Of a stretch of DNA of 64,000 bases, positions 7,192-16,062 are shown piece after piece. The first letter of the stretch is position 1. Every line of letters starts with the position of its first letter. The notes under the pieces were generated by a model that saw nothing but the letters and a program-made list of their open reading frames with translations, made no database searches and was not told the DNA's origin. The DNA lies in assembly GCF_023015865.1 (NCBI RefSeq), contig NZ_JALKBC010000004.1:124770-188769 (forward strand), in the 5' to 3' direction. The translations under genes were made by a program, and so were the position numbers. The stretch comes from Arenibacter sp. F26102. GTDB taxonomy: Bacteria > Bacteroidota > Bacteroidia > Flavobacteriales > Flavobacteriaceae.

Positions 7192-8237
7192 CCCGAATTG
7201 AATGCTTTAAAAAATGCCGCCCAGTATGGGTCGTTCTCATTGTACAATAAGTCATTTGCTATATCATTTGTAATGAGTTTTACACCTTCGTGCTTATGGA
7301 CTATTTCACCCACTTTTGAGCAGAAGATATTTTCCTTGGCCAGGCGATTGATAACTTTTTTTGGACTTCCTTTTTTACAGGTAATGATCATGGAACCAGC
7401 ACCAATACAGTAACGGGGATCTAACGAAAACAAGTTACAAACTTCATTTTGTAGATTGCCAATGGGTAGTTTGTCATTATATATAAAAGCTCCGTTGTCG
7501 GAGGCAATTGCCAATTCATATATTGCCCCCAAAACTCCTCCCTCCGTAACATCGTGCATGGCGGTTACATCGTTATGTTCGCGGTTTTGTCCTACTGCGG
7601 CCAGAGCGTCTTCAAGGGAAGATGTTTGATAAAAAGTGGCGCATGCCTGTTGTTGCATTTCAGAACCCAGTTTGTTCTTGACCGTTTCAGGAAAGCACAT
7701 GGCAAGTATTGCCGTCGAAGAAATAGCACATGGTTTGGTCACAAGGACCACATCGCCCGGCTTAGCATATTTAGAAACCAACATGTTATTTTTAGGAGCA
7801 ATACTAATAAATGTACCACCGCCTGCTATGGTCGAATTTTGTCCTTCGATAAAACCAGTATGCCCACCCGTAATGGCAATTCCGATTTTGGAACAAAAGC
7901 GGTGGATGTAGTCCCAATAGGTCTGAAAATCCGATTTTGAAAAATTACTTGGTAGATTTAGAACAAACTGCCCATACATGGGGGCATATCCCGTTGTTGC
8001 CATGTCATTTGCCATCAATTGAACAGATAGCCAAGCGGATTCTTCCAAACCCAGGCTTGGAAGTAAGGTCAGCGGGTCACTGGTCATGGCCATGGCCATT
8101 GTTCCGGGCAAATCTACAATGGAAACATCAACACCAAATTCAGGACCAATGCTTACTTCCTCCCTATTAAGACCACATTTATTACTGATAAACTGCTCAA
8201 ATACATGTGGGTCTATTTTCCCAAGTTTGTCGCTCAT
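7182..8237 (-). CDS. AIR-synthase/ThiL-like ATP-binding enzyme (block A copy)
   Basis: A 351-residue protein of the PurM/HypE/SelD/ThiL superfamily. Residues about 25-140 form the ATP-binding AIRS domain (MTSDPLTLLPSLGLEESAWL, QLMANDMATTGYAP, ITGGHTGF). Residues 160-330 form the C-terminal domain, with PGDVVLVTK and HDVTEGGVLGAIYEL. ThiL, which phosphorylates thiamine monophosphate, has this fold, but here the GDD motif near residue 30 is absent and the sequence is closer to HypE-like or unassigned AIR-synthase-related proteins. It starts one base downstream of the methyltransferase stop. The reaction is unknown; ATP use is expected from the family. Confidence 0.8.
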   Translation of the reverse strand: MSDKLGKIDPHVFEQFISNKCGLNREEVSIGPEFGVDVSIVDLPGTMAMAMTSDPLTLLPSLGLEESAWLSVQLMANDMATTGYAPMYGQFVLNLPSNFSKSDFQTYWDYIHRFCSKIGIAITGGHTGFIEGQNSTIAGGGTFISIAPKNNMLVSKYAKPGDVVLVTKPCAISSTAILAMCFPETVKNKLGSEMQQQACATFYQTSSLEDALAAVGQNREHNDVTAMHDVTEGGVLGAIYELAIASDNGAFIYNDKLPIGNLQNEVCNLFSLDPRYCIGAGSMIITCKKGSPKKVINRLAKENIFCSKVGEIVHKHEGVKLITNDIANDLLYNENDPYWAAFFKAFNSGWK

Positions 8238-8960
8238 TTATTTTACGTCGTTTAGTTTGATGTACAATCCGAAAAAATCCCCGAAAGGGAGACTCCATTG
8301 TTGAAACGGAAACCATTTAGGTAGGCCCGTACATGTCCATTCAATGGAGTAATCGCGTCCTTGAAGAGCCTCTTCTATAATTTTGGCAAGTTTTTCCGGC
8401 GTATAGAAGGTAGCGGTCAAATAGAAAGGATTCATGCCAAATACTTCTTGTATCCTTCTTCTCACCACCTTGGTCGAATTTCTGTTCATCATTCCCATTG
8501 CAATTCCATATTTCCCAACACGTGCAGCCTCACGAATTACTTGCACAGGGTCCTTGTAATATTCAAATGTGGTAATAAATGCAAGGGAATCAAAGGTGTG
8601 GTCTTTAAAAGGCATATGATGAGAGTCGGCCATAACAAGGTCGCCGTCAAATAAGTGTACCGCCTGGGAAAGCATAAGTGGTGATATATCACCACCAGTT
8701 GCCTCTATGCCTATCTCTTTCCACCAGCGGGTAAAACGCGTTGTGCCACAGCCAAACTCCAATAATGTTTTAACACGTTTGTCTTTTGACACTAATTGTT
8801 CCATCACTTTTTTCTGCCATATTTCGGCTCGCTTGTATCTGCCTTCATACCATTGTTCGTAGGTATCGGTATGTTCTCTGTTAAAAAACCATTCTGGTCT
8901 GTTTTGCCAATTTTGGTCTTCCTGAGGAATAAGTTCTGCAGTTGTTTTTTGTATTTCCAT
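8238..8960 (-). CDS. Class I SAM-dependent methyltransferase (block A copy)
   Basis: A 240-residue methyltransferase. Motif I is LLEFGCGTTRFTRWW (about residues 66-80); an acidic residue after motif I is in TGGDISP; motif II is MADSHHMPFKDHTFDSLAF; motif III is IREAARVGKYGIAMGMM. The N-terminal 60 residues (RPEWFFNREHTDTYEQWYEG) are unlike UbiE/MenG. It is the first gene after a TPP riboswitch with its own attenuator and is followed by AIR-synthase-like, ThiE-like and Trm112 genes. Substrate is unknown; the regulation argues for a thiamine-related molecule. The block B copy at 40.4 kb differs at only about ten positions by eye. Confidence 0.85.
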   Translation of the reverse strand: MEIQKTTAELIPQEDQNWQNRPEWFFNREHTDTYEQWYEGRYKRAEIWQKKVMEQLVSKDKRVKTLLEFGCGTTRFTRWWKEIGIEATGGDISPLMLSQAVHLFDGDLVMADSHHMPFKDHTFDSLAFITTFEYYKDPVQVIREAARVGKYGIAMGMMNRNSTKVVRRRIQEVFGMNPFYLTATFYTPEKLAKIIEEALQGRDYSIEWTCTGLPKWFPFQQWSLPFGDFFGLYIKLNDVK

Positions 8961-8975
8961 TTTATATGTTTTAAA

Positions 8976-9013
8976 ACAAAAACTCCATTCTCTGGAGTAC
9001 CAAGGAATGGAGC
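8976..9013 (-). terminator. Riboswitch expression platform: intrinsic attenuator
   Basis: On the minus strand, GGCTCCATTC and GAATGGAG form a stem directly followed by TTTTTG, about 15-50 bases upstream of the methyltransferase start and just downstream of the TPP aptamer. This is a Rho-independent terminator, so TPP binding is expected to stop transcription before the operon. The stem is preserved in block B with a different loop. Confidence 0.85.
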
Positions 9014-9032
9014 CTAAAATGGAATATTTTAG

Positions 9033-9118
9033 TTTGCATCCCTACGTTGGCATTATCCAAATCAGGTTTCGGGTGTTATCTCAGCTTGGCTTTAACCAGG
9101 CACCCCGTGCTTTTGTGT
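9033..9118 (-). promoter_or_regulatory. TPP riboswitch (THI element, block A)
   Basis: Minus-strand sequence carries the THI-box signatures in order: ACGGGGTGCC, GCTGAGAT, ACCCGAAACCTGATTTGGAT and AATGCCAACGTAGGGATGC. These are the pyrimidine-sensing and diphosphate-sensing arms of the TPP aptamer. It precedes the methyltransferase gene with an attenuator between. A TACATTT box about ten bases upstream fits a Bacteroidota -7 element. Effectively identical copy at 41.2 kb. Confidence 0.97.
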
Positions 9119-9582
9119 TGATAAATGTACGATAAAAATTTAAAATTCTTAGCTATACTAAATGTTTCAAGAAGGTAAGTTTAGGTACTTAAGTTTCTAT
9201 TGAGAGTACCTATAATAATTGTACTTGGAAGGCGCAGCCTTTAGGAAACGGCACTGAACATGATTCCTGGATGCAAGGGAAAAGGGTTTAGTACAAGTTG
9301 TGCTGGCTGGAAGACTCGAGTGTCAGATGTTTCAAATGTATCGGGATTTATTTCCGTTACATTGCCATTTAGTATAAAAAGGGTCATTGCAGATGCAATA
9401 ACCCTTTTTATACTAATATGTTAACGGCTAGAATTAGAGCCGCAATAAGAACTCAATACTGGCCAGTTGTCCGAATAATGTATGGTCCATCGACAATAAA
9501 GAAATTATTATGGCAGAAGATAATAGGAACTATGAAATTCACCCCTGGTGCTTTTTGAGTTGGTTTCATACAAACAATGCTC
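9119..9582 (-). other. Intergenic region between riboswitch and cysI
   Basis: About 460 bases without a convincing gene. It holds the TPP operon promoter (about 9119-9170) and the strong hairpin at 9371-9414. Between them a minus-strand frame of about 41 codons ending near 9246 looks coding-like (TDTRVFQPAQLVLNPFP) but has no start codon, so it may be a gene-end relic that I cannot assign. Confidence 0.4.
9371..9414. terminator. Strong bidirectional hairpin terminator
   Basis: AGTATAAAAAGGGTCATTGC and GCAATAACCCTTTTTATACT form a 20-base-pair stem with one mismatch and a 4-base loop. T-rich flanks occur on both strands. It lies 170 bases after the cysI stop and should insulate the sulfite reductase operon from the TPP operon. 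Confidence 0.85.
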
Positions 9583-11283
9583 TTAGTTCATAACCCGTAT
9601 TGGCCGATCTGTTTGTTCAACAATTTTCTTTCTGATTACGAAATCTCCAAAATGTTCCTCCTCTAATCTATCCTGGGCATAGGCTTCTATAATCGGCTCT
9701 AATTCCTCTAGAATATTTTCCTCGGATAACATTTCCTTGTATAGGGTATTTAATCGGTCACCGTTGTGGCTTGCACCCAAGTACATGTTATATCTACCAA
9801 TGGCCCTACCCACAAAACCTATTTCCCCTAGTGATGATCGCGCACAGTTATTTGGACAACCGGTCATCCGAATATTAATTTCAGCGTTCTCCAGGCCATT
9901 ATTTCTCATAATTACCTCCAGTTTACTTATTAAAGAAGGAAGGTAACGCTCAGCTTCGGCAAAAGCCAATCCGCATGTGTTCAATGCTACACAGGCCATG
10001 GAACTCTTGCGAAGACCCGTTAGTTTAGGATGGTTACCAACGCCATACAATTCCAAAATGGCTTCAACGCCCTGCTTTTTACCTTCCTCTATATTTCCAA
10101 TAATGAGATTTTGGTTTCCAGTTAAACGAAAATCTCCTGTGTGAATTTTGGCAATTTCCCTTAAGGCATTTTTCAGTTGATAATCATTTTCATCCCTTAC
10201 TCTGCCATGTTCCACAAACAAGGTATAAAACCATTTATTGTTGATGCCTTTTAGCCATCCGTATTCATCTCCGTTTGATTTGAATTGATAATTTTTTGGC
10301 TTTGTAAGGTTCCAACCCAGGCGGTTTTGAAGTTCCGCTACAAACCATTCCAGTCCCCTATCGTCTATGGTATGTTTTAATCTCGATAATTTACGGTCAG
10401 ATCGGTTACCGTAATCCCTTTGGATGGCTATAACGGTTTCAGCTACTTCAAACACTTTTTCTTTTGGAGAGAAACCAATAACATCGGCCAGGCGAGGATA
10501 AGTTTCCTGAACTCCGAACGTACTGCCTAATCCACCTCCTACACAAATATTAAATCCCAATACTTTGTTGTTTTGCTCAATGGCAATAAGTCCGAGGTCA
10601 TTCGCAAAAACATCAATATCATTATTGGGTGGAACGGCTATGGCTATTTTGAACTTTCTTGGAAGGTAGTTGTGCTGGTACAAAGGTTCAAAATCTGGAG
10701 TTCCCGCCACTTTTTCCTTGTCCAACCATATTTCATGATAAGCCGTAGTCTTTGGGAGAAAATAATCGCTTATTTCTCCTGCAAGTCCGTACACTTCTTC
10801 ATGAATATGGGACTGGTAAGGGTTAGGATTGCACATAACGTTCCTATTAACATCGCCACAGGTAGCTAGGGTACTCAACAACGTTTCATTGATTGCTTGA
10901 ATAGTGGGTTTCAAATTACGTTTTAATATCCCATGAAATTGAAATGATTGCCGGGTAGTTAATTTAATGGTGCCATTTCCGTGTAAGTCCGACAGTTCAT
11001 CGAGGGACAACCATTGTTGAGGGGTAGTTACCCCTCCAGCAGCTCTTACCCGAACCATAAACTGGTATAAAGGTTCCAATTTCTTCTGCTTTCGTTCGCT
11101 CTCCAGATCTCTGTTGTATTGCTGATATGAACCGTGGTATTTTATAAGTTTGACATCGTCTGGAAATAAAGCTCCTGTCAAAGGATCTTTTAGACTGTCC
11201 TCTATGCTTCCCCTTAGAAAATCACTCTTGTCCTTGATATGTTCATCTTCTGATAATTCCTTGTAATTCGATTGTTTTTCCAT
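9583..11283 (-). CDS. cysI: Assimilatory sulfite reductase hemoprotein beta subunit
   Basis: About 566 residues with the two ferredoxin-like (PIRAMVR... NIR_SIR_ferr) and two siroheme/4Fe-4S halves of CysI. Seen: the N-terminal HGSYQQYNRDLESERKQKKL, siroheme-contacting RTxx-type region LTTRQSFQFHGI, and the cluster ligands CVALNTCGLA and MTGCPNNCARSSLGEIGFVG. It reduces sulfite to sulfide with six electrons from CysJ. An upstream GTG at 11313 is possible, but the ATG at 11283 begins the family-like MEKQSNYKELSEDEH and is chosen. It lies 41 bases after cysJ in a peroxiredoxin-cysJ-cysI operon. Confidence 0.95.
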   Translation of the reverse strand: MEKQSNYKELSEDEHIKDKSDFLRGSIEDSLKDPLTGALFPDDVKLIKYHGSYQQYNRDLESERKQKKLEPLYQFMVRVRAAGGVTTPQQWLSLDELSDLHGNGTIKLTTRQSFQFHGILKRNLKPTIQAINETLLSTLATCGDVNRNVMCNPNPYQSHIHEEVYGLAGEISDYFLPKTTAYHEIWLDKEKVAGTPDFEPLYQHNYLPRKFKIAIAVPPNNDIDVFANDLGLIAIEQNNKVLGFNICVGGGLGSTFGVQETYPRLADVIGFSPKEKVFEVAETVIAIQRDYGNRSDRKLSRLKHTIDDRGLEWFVAELQNRLGWNLTKPKNYQFKSNGDEYGWLKGINNKWFYTLFVEHGRVRDENDYQLKNALREIAKIHTGDFRLTGNQNLIIGNIEEGKKQGVEAILELYGVGNHPKLTGLRKSSMACVALNTCGLAFAEAERYLPSLISKLEVIMRNNGLENAEINIRMTGCPNNCARSSLGEIGFVGRAIGRYNMYLGASHNGDRLNTLYKEMLSEENILEELEPIIEAYAQDRLEEEHFGDFVIRKKIVEQTDRPIRVMN

Positions 11284-11324
11284 AAATACATTTTCCTTCG
11301 CATTATAGCTCACTTGAAGCTATC

Positions 11325-13145
11325 TTAATAGATATCTGCTTGATAACGATTGGCAATTTGAAGATTTTTAACATACTCCTCTGCCTTTTCAATAGTTATT
11401 CCTCCCTGTTGGTGTATAATTTGTTTTAAGGCAATATCCACGTCCTTGGCCATTTTTTGTGCGTCACCGCAAACGTAAAAATGCGCTCCTTTTTCCAACC
11501 ACTCAAAAAGCTCCTTGCCGTTCTCCAACATTCTGTGCTGTACATAGTGTTTTTCTTCCTGGTCCCTCGAAAAGGCAACATCTGCCTTGGTCAATACTCC
11601 CTCCTTCATATATTGTTGCCATTCTGTTTGATATAGGAAATCTGTCGTGAAATTCCGGTCACCAAAGAAAAGCCAGGAAGGTCCCTTTCTTTCCAATACT
11701 TCCCGCTGTTGCATAAACGCTCTGAATGGTGCTACTCCAGTTCCCGGACCAACCATTATAATTGGTGCCTCCGGATTTTTTGGAAGTTTGAAACGTGTAT
11801 TTTTATCCACAAAGATCTTTACCTTATCTCCAATCTCAAGCCTATCTGCCAAGGTGGACGAACAATGGCCATCTTTATTTCTGCCAAATGCGTTATAACG
11901 GACAACGGATACCAATAGATGCACCTCATCCTCCACCACTTCTTGTGCCGAAGCAATGGAATACATTCGCGCGGTATTTTTTCGCAAAACAGAAATCAGT
12001 TCTTTAGAAGATAATTCATAAGGTACCTCGTTTATTAAATCCAAGAAGTCACGTCCAGAAAGGTATTCTTGAAGTGCTATTTTGTCCCCAAGGATTTTCT
12101 TTAGCCCGTCATGGCCAGTTAATTCTGCATATCCGGATAGCGTGGCTTTTGATAGTGGGGTAAGTTCATAGTTATACGTTAGTGCATCATATAGAGTTTT
12201 GTTACCTTCATGGGTTTCCACTTCCTCCTTACCCGATAAATTTGTGGATTCCAAAACCGACTGAACTAGTTTAGGGGAATTGGCACCATAAACCCCCAAT
12301 GCATCGCCTGGTTCATATTTTATTCCAGACCCTTCCAGATCTAATTCCAAGTGAATGGTTTCCTTTGAAGAACCTTTTCCATTTAGGTTGATTTTTTCAA
12401 GAATGGTGGCTTCAAAAAGATTTTTTCTGGAATATTGGGATCCATTGACCTGGTTATTGGGAAGATCCTGCACTTGGACCGCGGTATTTTGGCCATTGGT
12501 CTGAATTATAGCAGTTAGAAACTGCTTTTGCCAGGTCTCCGCTTCATCTGCATAATCTACATCGCAATCTTGGCGAGGAACAATTTTCTGAGCGCCCAAT
12601 TTCTCGAGTACGGCCTCAAAATCCTTACCTGTCCGGCAAAAGTCTAGATAACTACTGTCGCCTAAGGCCAAAACCGAAAATTGTAAATGGGCCAGGTTTG
12701 GTGCCTTTTTGCTGTGAAGGTAATTGTAGAAGTCCTCCGCCTGTACCGGGGGTTCGCCCAAACCATGGGTGCTCACGATTACTGCCAATTTTTTGATGCC
12801 CTTAAGTTCCCTTGTTTTGAAGGAAGCCATATCGGAAATCACTGCATCAATTCCCATATCCTTTGCACGTGTATGGAGATCCTTGGCCAAACCTTCACTG
12901 TTGCCGGTATGGCTCCCGAAAAGGATATGTACTTTTTCGGTTTTAGGCTCGACATCAACATTTGAATCCGAACCTAATGGTAGACTTCCCACATCGGTTT
13001 TATCCAAAGATGTTTGGATAAGTCCTTCAAAATACCCGCTGAGCCATTGAAGCTGTCCAGAATCAAGTCCGGACAAAGCTATCTTTAATTTGTCTGCTTG
13101 CCCATCGTTAAACGGTCCCCTGTCCAATCCCTTTTTTAGTTCCAT
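11325..13145 (-). CDS. cysJ: Sulfite reductase [NADPH] flavoprotein alpha subunit
   Basis: About 606 residues: N-terminal flavodoxin domain (FGSHTGNSEGLAKDL, VSTHGLGEPPVQAEDF), central FAD-binding domain (RMYSIASAQEV) and C-terminal NADPH domain (IMVGPGTGVAPFRAFMQQRE, FFGDRNFTTDFLY, VCGDAQKMAKDVD), ending with the conserved RYQADIY. It passes electrons from NADPH through FAD and FMN to CysI. A start at 13241 would run 77 bases into the peroxiredoxin gene, so the ATG at 13145 (MELKKGLDRG) is chosen, 19 bases after that gene. Confidence 0.95.
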   Translation of the reverse strand: MELKKGLDRGPFNDGQADKLKIALSGLDSGQLQWLSGYFEGLIQTSLDKTDVGSLPLGSDSNVDVEPKTEKVHILFGSHTGNSEGLAKDLHTRAKDMGIDAVISDMASFKTRELKGIKKLAVIVSTHGLGEPPVQAEDFYNYLHSKKAPNLAHLQFSVLALGDSSYLDFCRTGKDFEAVLEKLGAQKIVPRQDCDVDYADEAETWQKQFLTAIIQTNGQNTAVQVQDLPNNQVNGSQYSRKNLFEATILEKINLNGKGSSKETIHLELDLEGSGIKYEPGDALGVYGANSPKLVQSVLESTNLSGKEEVETHEGNKTLYDALTYNYELTPLSKATLSGYAELTGHDGLKKILGDKIALQEYLSGRDFLDLINEVPYELSSKELISVLRKNTARMYSIASAQEVVEDEVHLLVSVVRYNAFGRNKDGHCSSTLADRLEIGDKVKIFVDKNTRFKLPKNPEAPIIMVGPGTGVAPFRAFMQQREVLERKGPSWLFFGDRNFTTDFLYQTEWQQYMKEGVLTKADVAFSRDQEEKHYVQHRMLENGKELFEWLEKGAHFYVCGDAQKMAKDVDIALKQIIHQQGGITIEKAEEYVKNLQIANRYQADIY

Positions 13146-13164
13146 GCTATTCGATAATTTATAA

Positions 13165-13800
13165 TTATTTGTTGGGCTGGGGAGTATATCGCAAATAAGG
13201 TTTAACAACGCGATGACCTTTAGGATATTTGGTTTCGACATCCTCTTGCTTCACTCCTGGTGGAATAATTACATCCTGTCCAACTTCCCAATCCACCGGG
13301 GTTGCGACATTGTGTTCTGCTGTAAGTTTTAGAGAGTCTACTACTCGAAGAATTTCGGTAAAGTTTCTCCCCGTCGAGGCTGGATAGGTTATTATTGCCT
13401 GTACCTTCTTGTCTGGACTAATAAAATAAACAGATCTTACCGTGGCAGAGGTAGATGCATTTGGGTGGATCATATTATATAGGGTAGCTACATTTTTGTC
13501 GGTATCTGCTATAATAGGGAAATCAACGTTGCAGTGTTGGGTTTCGTTGATGTCCTTTACCCACCCATAATGCGAGTCCAGGTCATCAACACTCACTGCC
13601 AGCACCTTGGTTTTTCTTTTTGCAAAATCTTCTTTCAGCTGTGCGGTCCTACCAAGTTCTGTGGTGCAAACAGGCGTGTAGTCTGCCGGGTGTGAATATA
13701 GTATCCCCCAACTGTTGCCGAGCCATTGGTGAAAATCTATATCACCCTCTGTGGTCTGCGCCTTAAAATTCGGTGCATCGTCGCCAATTCTCAAACTCAT
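13165..13800 (-). CDS. 1-Cys peroxiredoxin (Prx6 type)
   Basis: A 211-residue peroxiredoxin. Seen: MSLRIGDDAPNFKAQTTEGD at the N terminus, the peroxidatic motif HPADYTPVCTTELGR (Cys46 or so), and a long C-terminal domain with PVDWEVGQDVIIPPGV and KYPKGHRVVKPYLRY, diagnostic of Prx6-type enzymes. No second catalytic cysteine is evident. It reduces hydrogen peroxide and organic peroxides. It is the first gene before cysJ-cysI, so peroxide defence and sulfide production are co-expressed. The ATG at 13800 is preferred over the upstream one at 13827 because it gives the family start. Confidence 0.93.
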   Translation of the reverse strand: MSLRIGDDAPNFKAQTTEGDIDFHQWLGNSWGILYSHPADYTPVCTTELGRTAQLKEDFAKRKTKVLAVSVDDLDSHYGWVKDINETQHCNVDFPIIADTDKNVATLYNMIHPNASTSATVRSVYFISPDKKVQAIITYPASTGRNFTEILRVVDSLKLTAEHNVATPVDWEVGQDVIIPPGVKQEDVETKYPKGHRVVKPYLRYTPQPNK

Positions 13801-14027
13801 ATTATATATTTTTAAATTATACATCAAAACAGCTTGCCAAAATTATTGCTGCCTTTCTGATACAAATCTACAAGGGTTTATGTTGAATCACCAATTGCAA
13901 ATATTAATTTACGATAACCTAAGGTTATGAAGATTGTGGAGGATAAATCGAGAAGTTAGTGTAAATAAAGAATACTGTGTTGGAAAATAGTGGGGTTTAT
14001 TAATAGCCAATTCAATAAAACAAATAA

Positions 14028-14921
14028 TTAAAAATTATGGTTGCGAATTAAAAATTGCATCAACAATGAGGATAATCCTCCTTCGGGACCTTGCGGAGTT
14101 ATAAAGTAGAATTGCCTATGGATAGGTAGCTTTTTAATCTCTATGATCTTTAGAACTCCACTTTTAAGCTCTTTAAGGATGGCGTGTAATGAAACGAATG
14201 CCATGCAATCCGAGTGTTGTAGGTAGGATTTAATTGCTTCAGTACTGCCCAATTGCATTTCCACTTTAAGGTCGGCAAGTCGGATTCCTTTTTGCTTTAG
14301 GGCATCTGTAATGACTTCCAAGGTCCCTGATCCCGGTTCTCTTAAAAGTAGAGGGATGTTTTTCAGGTTTTCCGGTCTTATTTCATCTTTCGTAGACAAT
14401 GGATTTTTACTGCCGCATACCAGGACGATCTCATCCTTTAAAAATGGGGTATAGTGGATTTCACGTCTTTTGGATTTGCCCTCAACAACGCCAAGTTCTA
14501 TGCTCTTGTTGAGAAGTGCTTGCTCTATCTGTTCCGAATTACCACTGAGCAGCTCTACTTTCACATCTTGATGAATACTGTGGAACCGTGCCAGTAGTGG
14601 CGGTAATATGTACTGCGTAATCGAAGTGCTGGAACCCACATGTAAAACACCTTTAAATGCCTCATTGAACTGGTTTAGGTCAAATTCTATTTGCCGGTAT
14701 ATCTCTTGAATGTTTTCGGTATGTTTTAGAAGCACTTCTCCAGCAGGAGAAAGAGCAACCTTGTTACCCCTTCGATCGAAAAGTGCAAGGTTAAATTGGC
14801 TTTCCAGCTCCTTTATATGCTTTGTGACTGCAGGCTGGGATATCAATAATTCTTCTGCGGCCTTAGTGAAATTAAGCCTTCTAGCAACCGTATAAAATAC
14901 TTTTAGACGAAAATCGAACAT
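14028..14921 (-). CDS. LysR-family transcriptional regulator
   Basis: A 297-residue LysR protein. The N-terminal winged helix-turn-helix is FDFRLKVFYTVARRLNFTKA with AAEELLISQPAVTKHIKELE; the rest is the substrate-binding domain (VGSSTSITQYILPPLLARF, LREPGSGTLEVITDALKQ). The closest general type is the CysB/CbbR-like group. The first ATG is at 14921. It lies about 230 bases upstream of the peroxiredoxin-cysJI operon on the same strand and may control it, though LysR proteins more often face their target divergently. The effector is unknown. Confidence 0.88.
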   Translation of the reverse strand: MFDFRLKVFYTVARRLNFTKAAEELLISQPAVTKHIKELESQFNLALFDRRGNKVALSPAGEVLLKHTENIQEIYRQIEFDLNQFNEAFKGVLHVGSSTSITQYILPPLLARFHSIHQDVKVELLSGNSEQIEQALLNKSIELGVVEGKSKRREIHYTPFLKDEIVLVCGSKNPLSTKDEIRPENLKNIPLLLREPGSGTLEVITDALKQKGIRLADLKVEMQLGSTEAIKSYLQHSDCMAFVSLHAILKELKSGVLKIIEIKKLPIHRQFYFITPQGPEGGLSSLLMQFLIRNHNF

Positions 14922-15077
14922 ATACAATATTACTCATATTTTTAGTACGGAAAACTGATGCATTAAAAAATTGGATAGAACCATTAAAATATTGACAGGA
15001 AGATGTGATTGGCTGGGCTTAAAAAAATCATTGTAAAGCTCGAAAGATTAGGGAAGTTCTGTTCCTGTTCAATCTCT

Positions 15078-15554
15078 TTAATTTTTGCAATCCATTTTCA
15101 ATAAAGGCATTTTGGAGGTGTATTGGATATTATCGATATTTTTATAATCAGTGCCTGTTTCGTTAAGTTCTCCAAACCCCTCTATCAGCTGCCCATCCTT
15201 AAGTAGGAATGCCATTTTTCTCTTGCTTACCATCCCTTCGGAACTAAAGGTGTGGGTCCCTATGAGTTTATTACCTTTTAATTTACCTGAAAATGTGCCA
15301 TGATTGGCATCTTTTTCATTGTAGGAAATATCCAGACTCGCCTTTATACTATCTTTAATTTCTGTAATATCCATTACTATTAGATTACCATTGTCGTTAT
15401 ACCCATAGCATCCAACACTTAATTCTGTCGAAGGGGCCTTCTCCAATATAGTAGAATTTACATCTTCCCTAGATCGATTGATCTCTGATTTGGATTCCAT
15501 CTTATATGAAACTGTGATCATAAATATTAAATATATAAAAGCTGTCTTTATCAT
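15078..15554 (-). CDS. Hypothetical exported protein
   Basis: About 158 residues. The ATG at 15554 (MIKTAFIYLIFMITVSY) gives a hydrophobic signal-like N terminus; an ATG at 15572 would add six polar residues. The mature part is beta-rich with ELSVGCYGYNDNGNLIVMDI, a FSGKLKGNKLIGTHTFSSEG segment and GQLIEGFGELNETG, suggesting a small lipocalin-like or immunoglobulin-like barrel. I do not recognise the family. It is followed by a META-domain lipoprotein and a Pr6Pr membrane protein on the same strand. Confidence 0.6.
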   Translation of the reverse strand: MIKTAFIYLIFMITVSYKMESKSEINRSREDVNSTILEKAPSTELSVGCYGYNDNGNLIVMDITEIKDSIKASLDISYNEKDANHGTFSGKLKGNKLIGTHTFSSEGMVSKRKMAFLLKDGQLIEGFGELNETGTDYKNIDNIQYTSKMPLLKMDCKN

Positions 15555-15629
15555 ATTCGAATTGGTACACATTTCAGAAAATATTTTTAGCTCTCAAATG
15601 CTGGAATATATAATATCATAATTAATGGT

Positions 15630-16058
15630 CTATTGTGTTATTTTTCTATATCTCATCATTGGTATTTCCCCAATCATTAAATTAAGCTTGCCCTCCTTAT
15701 CTATACCAATGGTATTTATCTTTTTCATCATTATCAAAAATTGTTGCTCACCATCACCACAGAACATCATGGTGGTAGGCCCTGGTTCACCTATGTCAAT
15801 GCTATCTCCTTTTATTGTAAAATCAGCAGTATAACCGTTACAGCTGTTATTGCCAGTAATTTTTCCTGTGGTCTTGTTAAATGAGATTACTGGTTTCCTG
15901 TTAGGATACAGACCATTAAAGGCAATCCGTGTTCCGGAAATATACTCCAATTCCCATAATGAATTGTAAAAGTCATTCTTACTGGCGTTTTTGGTACTCG
16001 TACATGAACCAATAACCATAACTAAAATGGTTGAAATTAAAATGTAATTCTTTTTCAT
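15630..16058 (-). CDS. META/HslJ-domain lipoprotein
   Basis: A 142-residue lipoprotein. The signal peptide ends MVIGSCTS, with Cys19 as lipidation site. The mature domain is META/HslJ-like: LWELEYISGTRI, the SFNKTTGKITGNNSCNGYTA motif and GPTTMMFCGDGEQQFLIMM. META domains occur in heat-inducible HslJ and in many Bacteroidota envelope proteins; no enzymatic activity is known. It is five bases upstream of... and co-directional with the Pr6Pr gene (16063) and the hypothetical gene at 15078. Confidence 0.85.
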   Translation of the reverse strand: MKKNYILISTILVMVIGSCTSTKNASKNDFYNSLWELEYISGTRIAFNGLYPNRKPVISFNKTTGKITGNNSCNGYTADFTIKGDSIDIGEPGPTTMMFCGDGEQQFLIMMKKINTIGIDKEGKLNLMIGEIPMMRYRKITQ

Positions 16059-16062
16059 CTAT

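Noticed and set aside
11325-13241. Longer CysJ start at 13241
   Set aside because: It would add 32 residues that overlap the peroxiredoxin coding sequence and do not resemble the flavodoxin domain start.
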